The position numbers and the translations under genes were made by a program. The notes beneath the pieces were generated by a model that made no database searches, was not told the DNA's origin, and saw nothing but the letters and a program-made list of their open reading frames with translations. From NCBI RefSeq assembly GCF_900115345.1, contig NZ_FOWC01000004.1, positions 310,001-374,000 on the forward strand: a DNA stretch of 64,000 nt, given 5' to 3'. Source of the DNA: Amycolatopsis rubida. Its GTDB lineage: Bacteria; Actinomycetota; Actinomycetes; Mycobacteriales; Pseudonocardiaceae. Numbering within the stretch: position 1 is the first letter of the stretch; every line of letters begins with the position of its first letter. Below are positions 17,786 through 26,975 of this stretch, piece after piece.

Positions 17786-18409
17786 CTACCCGCGTATCTG
17801 CAGCCCGAGCGACGTGACGAGCACCGCCGCCTGTTCCGGAGACACGATTGCGCCGGCCAGCGATGCACGAGTGAGGTCGAGGGCCGACAGATCACTTCCC
17901 CGGAGTTCGGCGCGCGTGAGATCGATGTCCTGCAGCTCCGCCCCGGACAGATCCAGGTCGGTGAGCACAGCTCCCGAACACTTCGCCTTGGTGAGGTCCG
18001 CTTCGCGCATCCGCATCTGTTGGAACGTGACTCCACGCAGGTCGGCACCGTTCAAGCCGACGAAAGACCAGTCTCCGCCCGTCACACGCAACGGCCGCAG
18101 GTCGCAGTCCTGGAATCGACTGCCGACCAGCTTGCACCCGGTGAACTCAGCGTCGAACAGGTTGCACCCTTTGAACACGCAACCGGTGAACGCAGAGTCG
18201 GTGTGCCGGGAAGCGTTCAACTGGACGTTTCCGAACACACAGTCCAGGAAGGAGACACCGCGCGTGACTGCTTCCGTGAGATCGACCTGGTGGAACTCAC
18301 AGCGCACGAACCGACGCGCCGTGAACTCCTCCGCGTACCAGTCTTCTCGCCGGTAGACGCGGTCTTCGACCGTCTCGATGTCAGACGGCTCGTGGTCGTG
18401 TTCAGACAT
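17786..18409 (-). CDS. Pentapeptide-repeat protein
   Basis: 207 residues. From residue about 35 on, A(D/N)LxX-like pentapeptides with central Leu/Phe recur (FVRCEFHQVDLTEAVTRGVS, CVFKGCNLFDAEFTGCKLVG, ADLTKAKCSGAVLTDLDLSG). This predicts a right-handed quadrilateral beta-helix. Length is close to Qnr/McbG-type proteins (about 200 aa), which mimic DNA and protect gyrase, but most pentapeptide proteins have no known target. Stands alone, 30 bp from the molybdenum-enzyme gene in the same direction. Confidence 0.85.
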   Translation of the reverse strand: MSEHDHEPSDIETVEDRVYRREDWYAEEFTARRFVRCEFHQVDLTEAVTRGVSFLDCVFGNVQLNASRHTDSAFTGCVFKGCNLFDAEFTGCKLVGSRFQDCDLRPLRVTGGDWSFVGLNGADLRGVTFQQMRMREADLTKAKCSGAVLTDLDLSGAELQDIDLTRAELRGSDLSALDLTRASLAGAIVSPEQAAVLVTSLGLQIRG

Positions 18410-18633
18410 TCGTCAAGCCTAGTTCGCTGCCCCGCCGATCGGGTGCCGGACGCGACGTCAAGCGCCTCGCTGACGCGGAATTCTGGCTGGTGGCGGCCAG
18501 GATCACCGAGACCGCAGCACCTGCCGAGCCGCCGGTTACTCGGGCGGCTTGCGTAATCGGCCCGTTCCCGTCCGTTACGCGGCTCATGCCACAGGAAGGA
18601 GCGGTCTCCTCAGGACAGCCATACGATGGCCGG

Positions 18634-19953
18634 ATGAGCGAAGGCCGATGGTTCGATGCCTGGGTGCCCTGGCCCGAACTGTCGGGCCTGGCCGCCGCGG
18701 GCCGGGCACTGCTGCCCGCAGTGCCCACGACTCCGGCCGCGATCGCCCGGACCGTCACCGAGCAACTGGTGGGCCGTCGCCTGACGACCACAGTGCAAGG
18801 CCACGAAGTCGGCCTGACCCTCACCGAACTTGATTACCCGGCGGACTCGCTTCGTCTGGCCACCGGTCGGGTCGGAGACGTCCGCATTGTCGCGGAAGAC
18901 GTCGACTGGCCCGTTCCGAACAACTCGGCGGCCCCCGTTGAGCACGGCGCTGGCAGCCTTGCCGGCACTGCTCGCTCGTCTCGAACTGCAACGGCCGGAG
19001 CAGCGTCGAACGCGCGTGGCGAAACGAAGGGCCCGACCACCGCGGACGCGCCCGGCATGCCTGCTGCGACGAGCACTCGGTCCCCCGCCGACGAAACAAG
19101 CAAGACAGACGACCCGCCGGATGCGGGCGGTGTTTCGCCTGGCCGCATCGCACAGACCGCCGGCGGCCGAGCTGACGCACACCCATCCGGTCCACGAGAG
19201 AACACAGCATCGTCGGATTCTGTTCAGGCGCAAGGCGATCGCCGAGTTGCGGAAGCCACACCAGGTGCCGCAGCATGGAACCCCATCTCGGGATCTGGCG
19301 CAACAAACACGGGACCGCATGAATCCGAACGACCGACTTCTCGACGCGGCTCCAGACGGGCGTCCACCGGTCGCGAAGCCGGTCCTGAAACGTGGCCAAC
19401 TGTCGGACCGCCTGCGCAGCCAGATGTCGACCGCATTCCGCTGCGGCGCGTGACCGTGCTCGCCAAAGACGTACGGCTTCGAGGACTGCCTTCGCCAGCG
19501 GCAATTCCCGGATCTGTCGAACTCGAGATAGAAGTGAGCGGGACCGTGGTGCGGGATCGGGTCGCCACGGCACGTCCGGACCTGATCGCGACACCGCATC
19601 CGGAAGGATTCCGTCTGCACTGGCGGAAACATCCGCGCTGGGGATATTTGACTCTCGTCGCAGGCATCGAAGACGAAGCGATAGTGCTGACCCCGACCGC
19701 GCTCTGCCTCGGACGGCGGACGAGGCGTCCGCCGAAGCGGATCCGGCCGATCGTGCTCCCCCTCCCGAATCTGCCGAAAGGCTTGCGCCTGACCGGAATC
19801 CGACCTGGCGAAGACGAGCTCTCGCTGACGATCGCAGCCGACGAATGGCCTGGACGGCTCGCCCGGATTCCCTTGCCGGACTTGCTGACCTGGCTGACGA
19901 CAGCGGCAATGACACTGACACTTCCCGGATTCGGATCACGGTCCCTCCCCTGA
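18634..19953 (+). CDS. LmeA/DUF2993-like protein with a long low-complexity insert
   Basis: 439 residues from ATG 18634. Residues 1-95 (TVTEQLVGRRLTTTVQGHEV, RVGDVRIVAEDVDW) and 270-439 (RVTVLAKDVRLRGLPSP, LPNLPKGLRLTGIRPGEDEL) resemble the two halves of DUF2993 lipid-binding proteins such as mycobacterial LmeA. Residues about 100-265 are Ser/Thr/Ala/Gly/Pro-rich and look like an insertion. No signal peptide is visible. Long open frames exist on both strands across the insert, so a frameshift or antisense gene cannot be excluded there. Function unknown. Confidence 0.5.
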   Translation: MSEGRWFDAWVPWPELSGLAAAGRALLPAVPTTPAAIARTVTEQLVGRRLTTTVQGHEVGLTLTELDYPADSLRLATGRVGDVRIVAEDVDWPVPNNSAAPVEHGAGSLAGTARSSRTATAGAASNARGETKGPTTADAPGMPAATSTRSPADETSKTDDPPDAGGVSPGRIAQTAGGRADAHPSGPRENTASSDSVQAQGDRRVAEATPGAAAWNPISGSGATNTGPHESERPTSRRGSRRASTGREAGPETWPTVGPPAQPDVDRIPLRRVTVLAKDVRLRGLPSPAAIPGSVELEIEVSGTVVRDRVATARPDLIATPHPEGFRLHWRKHPRWGYLTLVAGIEDEAIVLTPTALCLGRRTRRPPKRIRPIVLPLPNLPKGLRLTGIRPGEDELSLTIAADEWPGRLARIPLPDLLTWLTTAAMTLTLPGFGSRSLP

Positions 19954-20253
19954 ACCGGCGGCGACGCCCACCGGACCCCTTCTAGGCCCGAGCGATGGAC
20001 GCGGTGCTGCCGTGCTCCAGAGTGCTCGAACATGCGTTCCCAATCATCACCCGATCAGGGAAAGATCGAAAACCGTTGGCGCATAAGGGAAGTTCGAAAA
20101 CAGCTCGAAATCCTGTCGGTGCGGTCCGCTAGCCTCGGAATCGAGCCGTCGATTCGCTCCGAGGGGATACCGCCGATGACAGCCACCGCAGAACTGCTCC
20201 GAAGAGCCCGAAGATCCCGGCACCATGCCGGACATCCGCGGGCAATCGCGGGT
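19954..20253. other. Convergent intergenic region, no gene seen
   Basis: 300 bp between the DUF2993-like gene (+) and the histidine kinase gene (-). Locally less GC-rich than its surroundings around 20040-20110. I see no gene and no strong hairpin. Confidence 0.4.
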
Positions 20254-21681
20254 TCAGAGCGACGCTTGTTCCTCCACCGGAAGGCAAACTTCGAACCGCG
20301 TGTCACCCGGTTCCGACGTCACCTTGATGTCGCCCGAGTGCCGTTCCACGACGATCCGCCACGAGATGTCCAGCCCGAGACCGGTGCCTTCGCCGACGCC
20401 TTTGGTCGTGAAGAACGGCTCGAAGATGCGCTGGCGCACCTCCTCCGGGATCCCTGGACCGGTGTCGCCGATCTCGACGCGCACCTGTTTGCCGACCTGC
20501 CACGTGCGCAGAGTCAGCGTTCCCTCGCCGCCCATGGCACCGACGGCGTTGTCGATGATGTTGGTCCACACCTGGTTCAGTTCGGCGGCGTAGGCAGGGA
20601 CCCGGTCGATCGAGCAGTCGTATTCCTTGACCACACGGATTCCCTCACCGAGCTTGCCCGACATCATCACCAGCGTGGAGTTGAGCCCTTCGTGGACGTC
20701 AATGAACTGGTGCGGGGCGCGATCCATTTGCGAGTACTGCTTCGCCGCGCCCACGAGCGTGGAAACCCGGCTGGTCGAGTCTTCGATCTCGCCCATCAGC
20801 ATCTCGGTTTCGAGCGCGTACGCGAGCCAGCGGATCGCGCCGTCGAGCAATCCTTCGCCCACCGACTCCAGCACATGGTCGAGGTTCGTCGGGGTGAGCC
20901 CGGCAGCGACGAAGATGCTGGCGAGGTCCCAGCCCTGGTCGATGCCATGGTCATCGAACCAATCGCCGATCTCGTCCTCGCGGTCGGCTTGCTGCATCGC
21001 GGAGAGCTTGGGCGCGTCGCCGACCTGCTTCACCAAGCGTTCCTGCACGTCGAGGAGCAGCTCGAGCAGATCCGGGTCGATATCCTTCTTCGCCAGGATC
21101 GCCAGCTTGTGCCGCATGCCGGCGACTCGCTCGCGCAGCGCGGCTGTCGCCCGTACCGCAGCCGCGGCCGGGTTGTTGAGTTCGTGCATGAGCCCCGCGG
21201 ACAACTCGCCGAGCGCGACGAGCCTGCGGCGCGACGACACCAGTGCGTCGGTGTGCCGCCAGCCGAGATACATCCCCTCCAGCAAGTGCGCCGCCATCGG
21301 GAACCATTGCCGGAATTCGACGGCGAACTCCGCCGCGGGAAGTGTGAGGAAGGTCAGGTCGCTGACGGCGTAAATCGTCGCGCCGTACGTGGCTTCGCTG
21401 GCCTGGTATGCCAGGAATTGCGTTGCGCCGCAGTAGGAACCGCGCTGATCGGACCGCTTCATCTCGACCTCGGCACCGGCCACCACGCGGGTCATCCGCA
21501 ACGCGCCGTTGAGCAGGACGTAGAAGCACGTGGCCGGGTCGCCCTCGCGGATCACCACGGAGTCGGCCTTGAACTCCTCGCGCACCGCGTTCTGCTCGAT
21601 CCAGTCGAGCTGCGCGTCGGAGAGATGTTCGAACAAGAACAAGCTGCGGAGTTCCTCGCGCGGCAAAGCGGGCTGAGTCAC
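20254..21681 (-). CDS. Sensor histidine kinase with N-terminal cyclic-nucleotide-binding domain
   Basis: 475 residues. Residues 15-130 form a Crp-like cNMP domain (IREGDPATCFYVLLNGALRM). The dimerisation helix has H166 in LGELSAGLMHELNNPAAAA. The ATPase domain shows the N box NQVWTNIIDNAVGAM, G1 GDTGPGIP and G2 GEGTGLGLDIS. No membrane segment: a soluble kinase. Its start overlaps the stop of the receiver-flavoprotein gene by 4 bp, so the two form a dedicated pair. The cNMP domain lacks an evident check of ligand specificity and may bind something other than cAMP. Confidence 0.92.
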   Translation of the reverse strand: MTQPALPREELRSLFLFEHLSDAQLDWIEQNAVREEFKADSVVIREGDPATCFYVLLNGALRMTRVVAGAEVEMKRSDQRGSYCGATQFLAYQASEATYGATIYAVSDLTFLTLPAAEFAVEFRQWFPMAAHLLEGMYLGWRHTDALVSSRRRLVALGELSAGLMHELNNPAAAAVRATAALRERVAGMRHKLAILAKKDIDPDLLELLLDVQERLVKQVGDAPKLSAMQQADREDEIGDWFDDHGIDQGWDLASIFVAAGLTPTNLDHVLESVGEGLLDGAIRWLAYALETEMLMGEIEDSTSRVSTLVGAAKQYSQMDRAPHQFIDVHEGLNSTLVMMSGKLGEGIRVVKEYDCSIDRVPAYAAELNQVWTNIIDNAVGAMGGEGTLTLRTWQVGKQVRVEIGDTGPGIPEEVRQRIFEPFFTTKGVGEGTGLGLDISWRIVVERHSGDIKVTSEPGDTRFEVCLPVEEQASL

Positions 21682-23330
21682 TGTTCCTCCAAGTAACGGT
21701 GGACCAGGGTCACGGCCATGGCGCCCTCGCCGACGGCGGACGCCACGCGTTTCACCGACTGCGAGCGCACGTCTCCGGCCACGAACACGCCGGGTACGGA
21801 CGACTCCAGGTAGTGCGGATCGCGGTCAAGGGTCCATCCCGGCGGCCTGCGCCCGTCCTCCACGAGGTCTGGGCCGGTCCGGACGAATCCGTGGGCGTCC
21901 CTGAGGACGCTCTTCCCCAGCCACTCTGTGCGCGGAGCGGCTCCGATGAAGATGAAGAGGTGTTCCGTGTCCAGTTTCTCGGTCACGCCGTCTTTGCAGA
22001 CCGTGATGGACTCGAGGTGATCGTCCCCGTGCGCCTTGACCACGGTGGTGTGCGTGCGGACGTGGACGTTTTCGATGGCAGCGATCTGCTCGATGAGGTA
22101 GTGCGACATCGACGACTCCAGCGACGCGCCGCGCACCAGGAGCGTCACGTCGGTGGCGTGCTGGGCGAAGAACACAGCCGCCTGCCCCGCAGAGTTCGCG
22201 CCGCCGACGATGTACACGTGGTCGTTCGAGCACTCAGGCGCTTCCGTCGCGGCAGAGCCGTAGTAGACGCCCCGGCCAGTCAGCGCCGCGATTCCGTCGG
22301 CTTCCAGCGCTCGGTAGTTGACGCCGCTGGAAAGGATCACGGAGTGCGCGGCGATCTCGGATCCGTCGCCGAAGGTCACGACCCGGCTCGATCCGCGCGC
22401 TTCCAGACCCACGACATCGCGGGCCGTAAGCACTTCGGCACCGAACTTCTGCGCTTGGCGGCGGGCTCGATCCGTGAGCTGTGCGCCGGACACTCCGTCC
22501 GGGAAGCCAAGATAGTTCTCGATCCTGGAGCTGGTTCCGGCCTGACCGCCGGTGGCCTTGCGCTCGACCAGCACGGTCCGCAGTCCCTCGGAAGCGCCGT
22601 AAACGGCGGCACCGAGTCCAGCCGGACCGCCGCCGATCACCACCAGGTCGTAAAAGTCCTGCGCGGGCTGCGTGGAAAGGCCCACCGCATCGGCGATCTC
22701 GCTTCCCGATGGCTGTTTCAGCACCGTGCCGTCCGGCGTCACCACGACCGGGATGTCGGTCTCGCACGCGCCAGCAGCTTGGAGAATGCGGCCAGCTTCT
22801 TCGTCGTCGACCGAGTACCAGCGGTACGGGACGGCGTTGCGGGCCAGGAAGTCGCGCATCCGGAACGAAGGTGCCGAGTACCGGTGCCCGATCAGCTTCG
22901 TCTCTTCGACCGGACGGTCGCCTACCGCAAGCCAGGTCTCGACGAGCGAGTCGATGACCGGGTACAGCTTCTCCTCGGGCGGGTCCCAGGGCTTGAGCAG
23001 GTAGTGGTCGACGTCGACCACGTTGATCGCCTGGATCGCGGCATCGGTGTCGGCGTAGGCCGTCAGCAGCGCCCGCCGGGCGTTCGGGAACAGGTCCATC
23101 GCCTTCTCCAGGAAGACGATGCCGTCCATGTGCGGCATGCGGTAGTCGGCGAGGATCGCCGCGACGGCGTCGCCGCGCAGCTTGATCTCGCGAAGTGCGT
23201 CGAGGGCGTCGGCACCCGAATCGGCACGGATGACGCGGTAGTCCCTGCCGTAGCGGCGACGCAGGTCGCGCGCCACCGACCGCGAAACGGCGGGGTCGTC
23301 GTCGACGGTCATCAGGATCGGCTGGCTCAC
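21678..23330 (-). CDS. Receiver domain fused to thioredoxin-reductase-like flavoprotein
   Basis: 550 residues. Residues 1-125 are a response-regulator receiver domain with phospho-acceptor D62 (LADYRMPHMDG) and K113 (LLKPW). A 100-residue linker with a glutaredoxin-like stretch (YSVDDEEAGRILQAAG) follows. Residues 228-550 are a two-dinucleotide-fold flavoprotein: FAD motif VIGGGPAGLGAAVYG, NADPH motif VGGANSAGQAAVFF and the C-terminal GVFVAGDVR. The redox CxxC of thioredoxin reductase is missing; the site reads GVYYGSAATEAPEC. The domain order is known in actinomycetes. Phosphorylation by the coupled kinase presumably gates the flavin enzyme; its acceptor is unknown. Confidence 0.9.
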   Translation of the reverse strand: MSQPILMTVDDDPAVSRSVARDLRRRYGRDYRVIRADSGADALDALREIKLRGDAVAAILADYRMPHMDGIVFLEKAMDLFPNARRALLTAYADTDAAIQAINVVDVDHYLLKPWDPPEEKLYPVIDSLVETWLAVGDRPVEETKLIGHRYSAPSFRMRDFLARNAVPYRWYSVDDEEAGRILQAAGACETDIPVVVTPDGTVLKQPSGSEIADAVGLSTQPAQDFYDLVVIGGGPAGLGAAVYGASEGLRTVLVERKATGGQAGTSSRIENYLGFPDGVSGAQLTDRARRQAQKFGAEVLTARDVVGLEARGSSRVVTFGDGSEIAAHSVILSSGVNYRALEADGIAALTGRGVYYGSAATEAPECSNDHVYIVGGANSAGQAAVFFAQHATDVTLLVRGASLESSMSHYLIEQIAAIENVHVRTHTTVVKAHGDDHLESITVCKDGVTEKLDTEHLFIFIGAAPRTEWLGKSVLRDAHGFVRTGPDLVEDGRRPPGWTLDRDPHYLESSVPGVFVAGDVRSQSVKRVASAVGEGAMAVTLVHRYLEEQ

Positions 23331-23384
23331 ACGGCACAGCCTACGGTGTCCTGCCAGCTGTCACGGCAAGGAACAGAACCAGGG

Positions 23385-23424
23385 ACCGGTGCCCGTCGCA
23401 GCCGCCACCGCGGCGGGCACCGGT
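23385..23424 (-). terminator. Hairpin after the beta-helix gene
   Basis: ACCGGTGCCCG (23385-23395) pairs perfectly with CGGGCACCGGT (23414-23424), and inner bases pair further. It lies 15 bp beyond the stop of the beta-helix gene and 55 bp before the receiver-flavoprotein start, so it separates two transcription units on the same strand. Confidence 0.65.
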
Positions 23425-23438
23425 TGTTCAGGTGGCGG

Positions 23439-25643
23439 CTACGGGTAGCGCACCAAGTTCACCGGTTTCGTCCCCGGCGGGGTAGTCGCACCGACGTCGT
23501 TGATCACGTGGGTGATCGTTCCCTGGTGGTTGAGCGAAACCGTCACCATGCCGTGGAACCGCACGTCGGGGGCGACCGGAGCGGCGAAGGCGCGCGAGCA
23601 GGACACCGACGGGTTCGTGCTGAAAAAGCAGTAGCTGCCAAGGCCCCAGGCTTCGTGGCTGGTCACGTCTGGGGCGACCTGGTACGCGGCGTAGCCCGCG
23701 GTCCCGCTGTTCATCCAGGCTGCCTGGTCGGGGACGTCGTAGGGCATCTCGTTCTGGAAGAAGTAGGTGCGCCCGCCGTTTCCGTTCCAGGTCACCTGCG
23801 TCTCCTGGAAGTGCTCGACGAACAACCCGTAGACGGTCACGTCGTTGCCGTTCACCACCAGGCCGGTGTCGGCAGTGTTGGCACTCCAGCCAACGCGGCT
23901 GTCGTCGGCACCGTGGTCGGCTCGCCAGAGCCACAGGTGGTCGCCGATCACGTCGTTGCTGTTGACGACGAGGCTGATGCGAGCTTTGCCCGCCGCGGCG
24001 CCGCCGACGCGGAAGAACACGTCGTGCAGCGAGGTCGGGTTCGCCGAATGGTCCGCGTCCGACCCTGGATCGCCGACCTGCATAAGCGTGGCCGACGAAG
24101 TCGTTCCGGCGTCGATCAGCAGGCCGGCGATCTTCACCCCGTCCACGTCGTCGACGTTGATCGCAGTGATCCCGCCGTCCGGGATCAAGGTCGCGATGCC
24201 AAGGCCGAGGACGACCGTGTCCGGGCGAGTCACGTGGAGCGGCTGTTCAAGGTGATACACGCCTGGGGTGATCAGCAGGTTCTGGCCCGCCGTCAAAGCC
24301 TCGTTCATCTCGGACGCGGTAGCGCCTGGCTTCGCGATGAAGAACTGGTCGACCGGCAGTGAAGCGCCTGGGGCGCTGTCGTGTTCCCAGGTGACCCCGG
24401 AAGTGTTGCTTCGCAGGGCGGGCACGAACACCCGGTAGTGACCGGATTCGTCGACCTGGAGGCACGGCTTCTCGCGGACGACCGGGACCTGATCGATCGT
24501 CGTGTAAGGCGGATCCGGGAAGGTGCTGGCAGGAGCGCCGTCCACTCCGACGAACACCATGTTCCAAGTGGACCCGGTCCAGCCGCCGAAGTGCGAAGCG
24601 CGCGAGATCCATTGCTGCTGCGATCCGGAACGGATCTGGCCGTCGATCTTTGTGTCCGAGATCCAGCCCCCGCTCGACCAGCCGCCGCCGTCGTCGAGGC
24701 GAAGGTCGCCGCGGACGTGCATGCGCCGGTACGGGCTCGCCTGCGAAACGGCCCATTGGTCCGCGCCCCCGACGGGGTTCACGGACAGGTTTTCCGCGCC
24801 GCGCCAGAAGTTCTGGGTCGCGTTGTTCGGGGGAAACCAGTCTGCCTCAACGTGCACTGCGCCGTTGATCGTCACGGCGTCGGGCGTGCTGCCCAGTCCG
24901 AGGATTTGGGTGTAGAAGCCGACGTTCACGTCGTTGGAGTAAGTGCCCGGTTTGAACAGCACCGCGTAGCGCTGACTGCCGAACTGGTTCTTCTCCTGCT
25001 CCGCGAAGATCGCGTCTAGCTCGCGCTGGATGCTCGCGCTCGGCATCGACGGATCGAAAACGACGACGTTCGGCCCCAGGTCCACTTGTCCCGGCGGCGG
25101 AGAAGTAGTGCCACCCACGGAGATCAGTGTGAACGACCGGTCAGTGCCGTCATGACGGCCGTACTGCTGCGGCTTCTCGCGGTCGGCTGCCAACCCGGCC
25201 GGGCGAGGTTCGCGGTCTCGGCCGGGGGCAAGATCGACAACCGCAGCGGTCGGATGTGCTGGCCATTGCGGGTCAGACTCGGCGGACGGCAGTCGCGGCG
25301 GGGCTGCGGCACAGCTGGTTTCCGAGGCGTTCTTGTCCGCCGGCGAGAGAGGGCGGGAGGGTCGGGTGGTCGTCTCTGCATCGCCCTTGCGGGTGAGGTG
25401 GAAGTGCCAATCGTGCGCGTTTGTTCCGGTGCCGGTGTACGAGCGGGCCAGCGCGGCGGGCGTGGCGGGCGGACGAGTAGCGGCTCGCCGGGTGTTCGCC
25501 GTCCCCGTTTGAGCGGGCCACGCATCAGCGTTGGTCTCGAGGGGCTGACGGGAAGGCGTCCCGCTGTTCCGGCCGGGGAGGTAGCCGACCGAACTCGGAG
25601 GCGTCAGCGCTAGAGCGGCCACTCTCCGTGATTCGGGATTCAT
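23439..25643 (-). CDS. Parallel beta-helix protein (GH55-like fold; family often mislabelled adenylyl cyclase)
   Basis: 734 residues from ATG 25643, set by the strong AAGGAGG 5 bp upstream. Residues 190-734 contain the features of a pectate-lyase/GH55-like family of extracellular actinobacterial proteins: VDLGPNVVVFDPSMP, YAVLFKPGTYSNDVNVGFYT, GAVHVEADWFPPNNATQNFW, LLITPGVYHLEQPLHVTRPD. It probably binds or cleaves a polysaccharide outside the cell. Residues 1-185 are Pro/Thr/Arg/Ala-rich with no convincing signal peptide, although the family is normally secreted. That suggests a sequence change near the N-terminus, an unusual leader or a wrong start. Confidence 0.7.
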   Translation of the reverse strand: MNPESRRVAALALTPPSSVGYLPGRNSGTPSRQPLETNADAWPAQTGTANTRRAATRPPATPAALARSYTGTGTNAHDWHFHLTRKGDAETTTRPSRPLSPADKNASETSCAAAPPRLPSAESDPQWPAHPTAAVVDLAPGRDREPRPAGLAADREKPQQYGRHDGTDRSFTLISVGGTTSPPPGQVDLGPNVVVFDPSMPSASIQRELDAIFAEQEKNQFGSQRYAVLFKPGTYSNDVNVGFYTQILGLGSTPDAVTINGAVHVEADWFPPNNATQNFWRGAENLSVNPVGGADQWAVSQASPYRRMHVRGDLRLDDGGGWSSGGWISDTKIDGQIRSGSQQQWISRASHFGGWTGSTWNMVFVGVDGAPASTFPDPPYTTIDQVPVVREKPCLQVDESGHYRVFVPALRSNTSGVTWEHDSAPGASLPVDQFFIAKPGATASEMNEALTAGQNLLITPGVYHLEQPLHVTRPDTVVLGLGIATLIPDGGITAINVDDVDGVKIAGLLIDAGTTSSATLMQVGDPGSDADHSANPTSLHDVFFRVGGAAAGKARISLVVNSNDVIGDHLWLWRADHGADDSRVGWSANTADTGLVVNGNDVTVYGLFVEHFQETQVTWNGNGGRTYFFQNEMPYDVPDQAAWMNSGTAGYAAYQVAPDVTSHEAWGLGSYCFFSTNPSVSCSRAFAAPVAPDVRFHGMVTVSLNHQGTITHVINDVGATTPPGTKPVNLVRYP

Positions 25644-25965
25644 CGTCACCTCCTTGCCGAGACAAGACCACCGGGCGACCTCTGCCGGAGACGCGGTTCG
25701 CCTCGCGGCGGGGGCCGGCTCGGCCATCGCGACTGCGAAGGAATGTAATCGCGGACACACTGACACTCAACGCAAACCTGAAGAAAAGTCAGGAAGGGCA
25801 GTCGACCTGCACTAATGCGCCCAGAGCAGGCGACGAAGGTGCGGGTTGAACCGGCTCGGCACGCCGTTCCGGCGTGACCGCGGCACGTAACCGACCCCCT
25901 GACGAAGGAGCTGAAGGCGGGGTGTACTGTATGTCCATACGAGATGCGGAGTTCACCTCTGCTTC
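25644..25965. other. Upstream region of the beta-helix gene and tRNA-Ala
   Basis: About 320 bp between two divergent units. It must hold the promoters of the beta-helix gene (-) and of tRNA-Ala (+). I see no gene; an open frame reading through the tRNA on the minus strand is spurious. Confidence 0.4.
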
Positions 25966-26038
25966 GGGGCTATGGCGCAGCTGGTAGCGCACCTCACTGG
26001 CAGTGAGGGGGTCAGGGGTTCGAGTCCCCTTAGCTCCA
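25966..26038 (+). tRNA. tRNA-Ala (anticodon GGC)
   Basis: 73 nt fold as a full cloverleaf: acceptor GGGGCTA / TAGCTCC, D stem GCGC / GCGC, anticodon stem CCTCA / TGAGG with loop CTGGCAG (anticodon GGC at 25999-26001), T stem AGGGG / CCCCT with TTCGAGT. The 3' CCA is not encoded. Remains of mobile DNA follow directly, consistent with use of this gene as an integration site. Confidence 0.95.
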
Positions 26039-26050
26039 CCGTGATGAAAC

Positions 26051-26091
26051 ACCGCCCGCTGGGTCCAATGGTCCAGGCAGGGCGGTTTTTT
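26051..26091 (+). terminator. Rho-independent terminator of tRNA-Ala
   Basis: ACCGCCC ... GGGCGGT with an inner CTGGGTCC / GGTCCAG pairing, followed by TTTTTT. It begins 12 nt after the tRNA end and is a textbook intrinsic terminator. Confidence 0.85.
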
Positions 26092-26261
26092 CATTCTGCC
26101 AAATCTTGATTTTTGGGCTCTCGAACTTCAGCTACCGTTCAGTAGCTGGAGCAATCCTGGAGCAGCCCGTGACCCCGTTTCGGATCGGGCGCAAGTTCCG
26201 CTCCAGAACATGTCGCCGATCGGGTGGTTGACCCGACGTTTCTTCTGCATGCGACAAGCTG

Positions 26262-26906
26262 GTGCCCGCTGCACTACTTGCTCAACCGGCAACCAAACCA
26301 GCCGCAAGACAGGTGCCTTGGCGCGGCGAACTCGCCCCGCCCAACGCCGACCGCACCGACAGTCCTACAAGCGCGCCTCGCGCGATCCGCAGCAGGGTCC
26401 TGATCAGCGACCGCCCGGCCGAGGTCTCCGACCGGGCGGTCCCGGACACTGGACAGGCAACCTGATCATCGACAAAGACCACAAACCGCCATCGGCACCC
26501 TGGTCGAGCGCTTCTCCTGTTACGTGATGCTGGCCCACCGGGCCGCCCTACCACTCCGTCGCCTCGCCCGCGACGCCCTCATCGCCACCGCGTCGACCCT
26601 GCCCTCCCACCTGCGGCGGTCCCTGGCCTGGGACCAGGGTTCCAAACTGGCCGCGCACAAGGCTTTCGCCATCGCTACCGGCATGCCGATCTACTTCTGC
26701 AACCCCGGCAGCCCTTGGCAACACGGATCGAACGAGAACACGAACAGCCTGCTGCGTCAGTACTTTCCCAAGCGCACTGACCTCGCTGGCCACACCCGCC
26801 AGGCCCCGACGACACCGCCGCCGAACTCAACTCGCGACCACGCAAAACGCTCGGCTGGGAACCTCCAACCAAGCGCCTCGCTAAGCTTCTCTCCGAAGCC
26901 AGTTGA
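26262..26906 (+). mobile_element. IS30-family transposase remnant, multiply frameshifted
   Basis: Pieces of one IS30 transposase run through all three forward frames in the correct order: RVLISDRPAEVSDRAVP (to 26440), GHWTGNLIIDKDHK (26440-26480), DALIATASTLPSHLRRSLAW then DQGSKLAAHKAFAIATGMP, PWQHGSNENTNSLLRQYFPK (26565-26790), and AAELNSRPRKTLGWEPP with a stop at 26904-26906. The first catalytic Asp of the family (GDLI) is Asn here (GNLI). The WDQG Asp and NEN Glu remain. About 100 N-terminal residues are unrecognisable. I could not identify terminal inverted repeats. Dead copy. Confidence 0.8.
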
Positions 26907-26975
26907 TCAACTTGTGTTGCAACGACCCCTTGAATTCGCCATCGCGAGGCGATGCCGTTCGCGAGGCTACGCGGG

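Noticed and set aside
21678..23330. Genuine thioredoxin reductase
   Set aside because: The CxxC that defines the enzyme is absent at the expected place.
25789..26094. Minus-strand open frame reading through tRNA-Ala and its terminator
   Set aside because: It is antisense to a perfect tRNA; proteins containing GAKGTRTPDPLTASEVRY are known spurious translations of tRNA genes.
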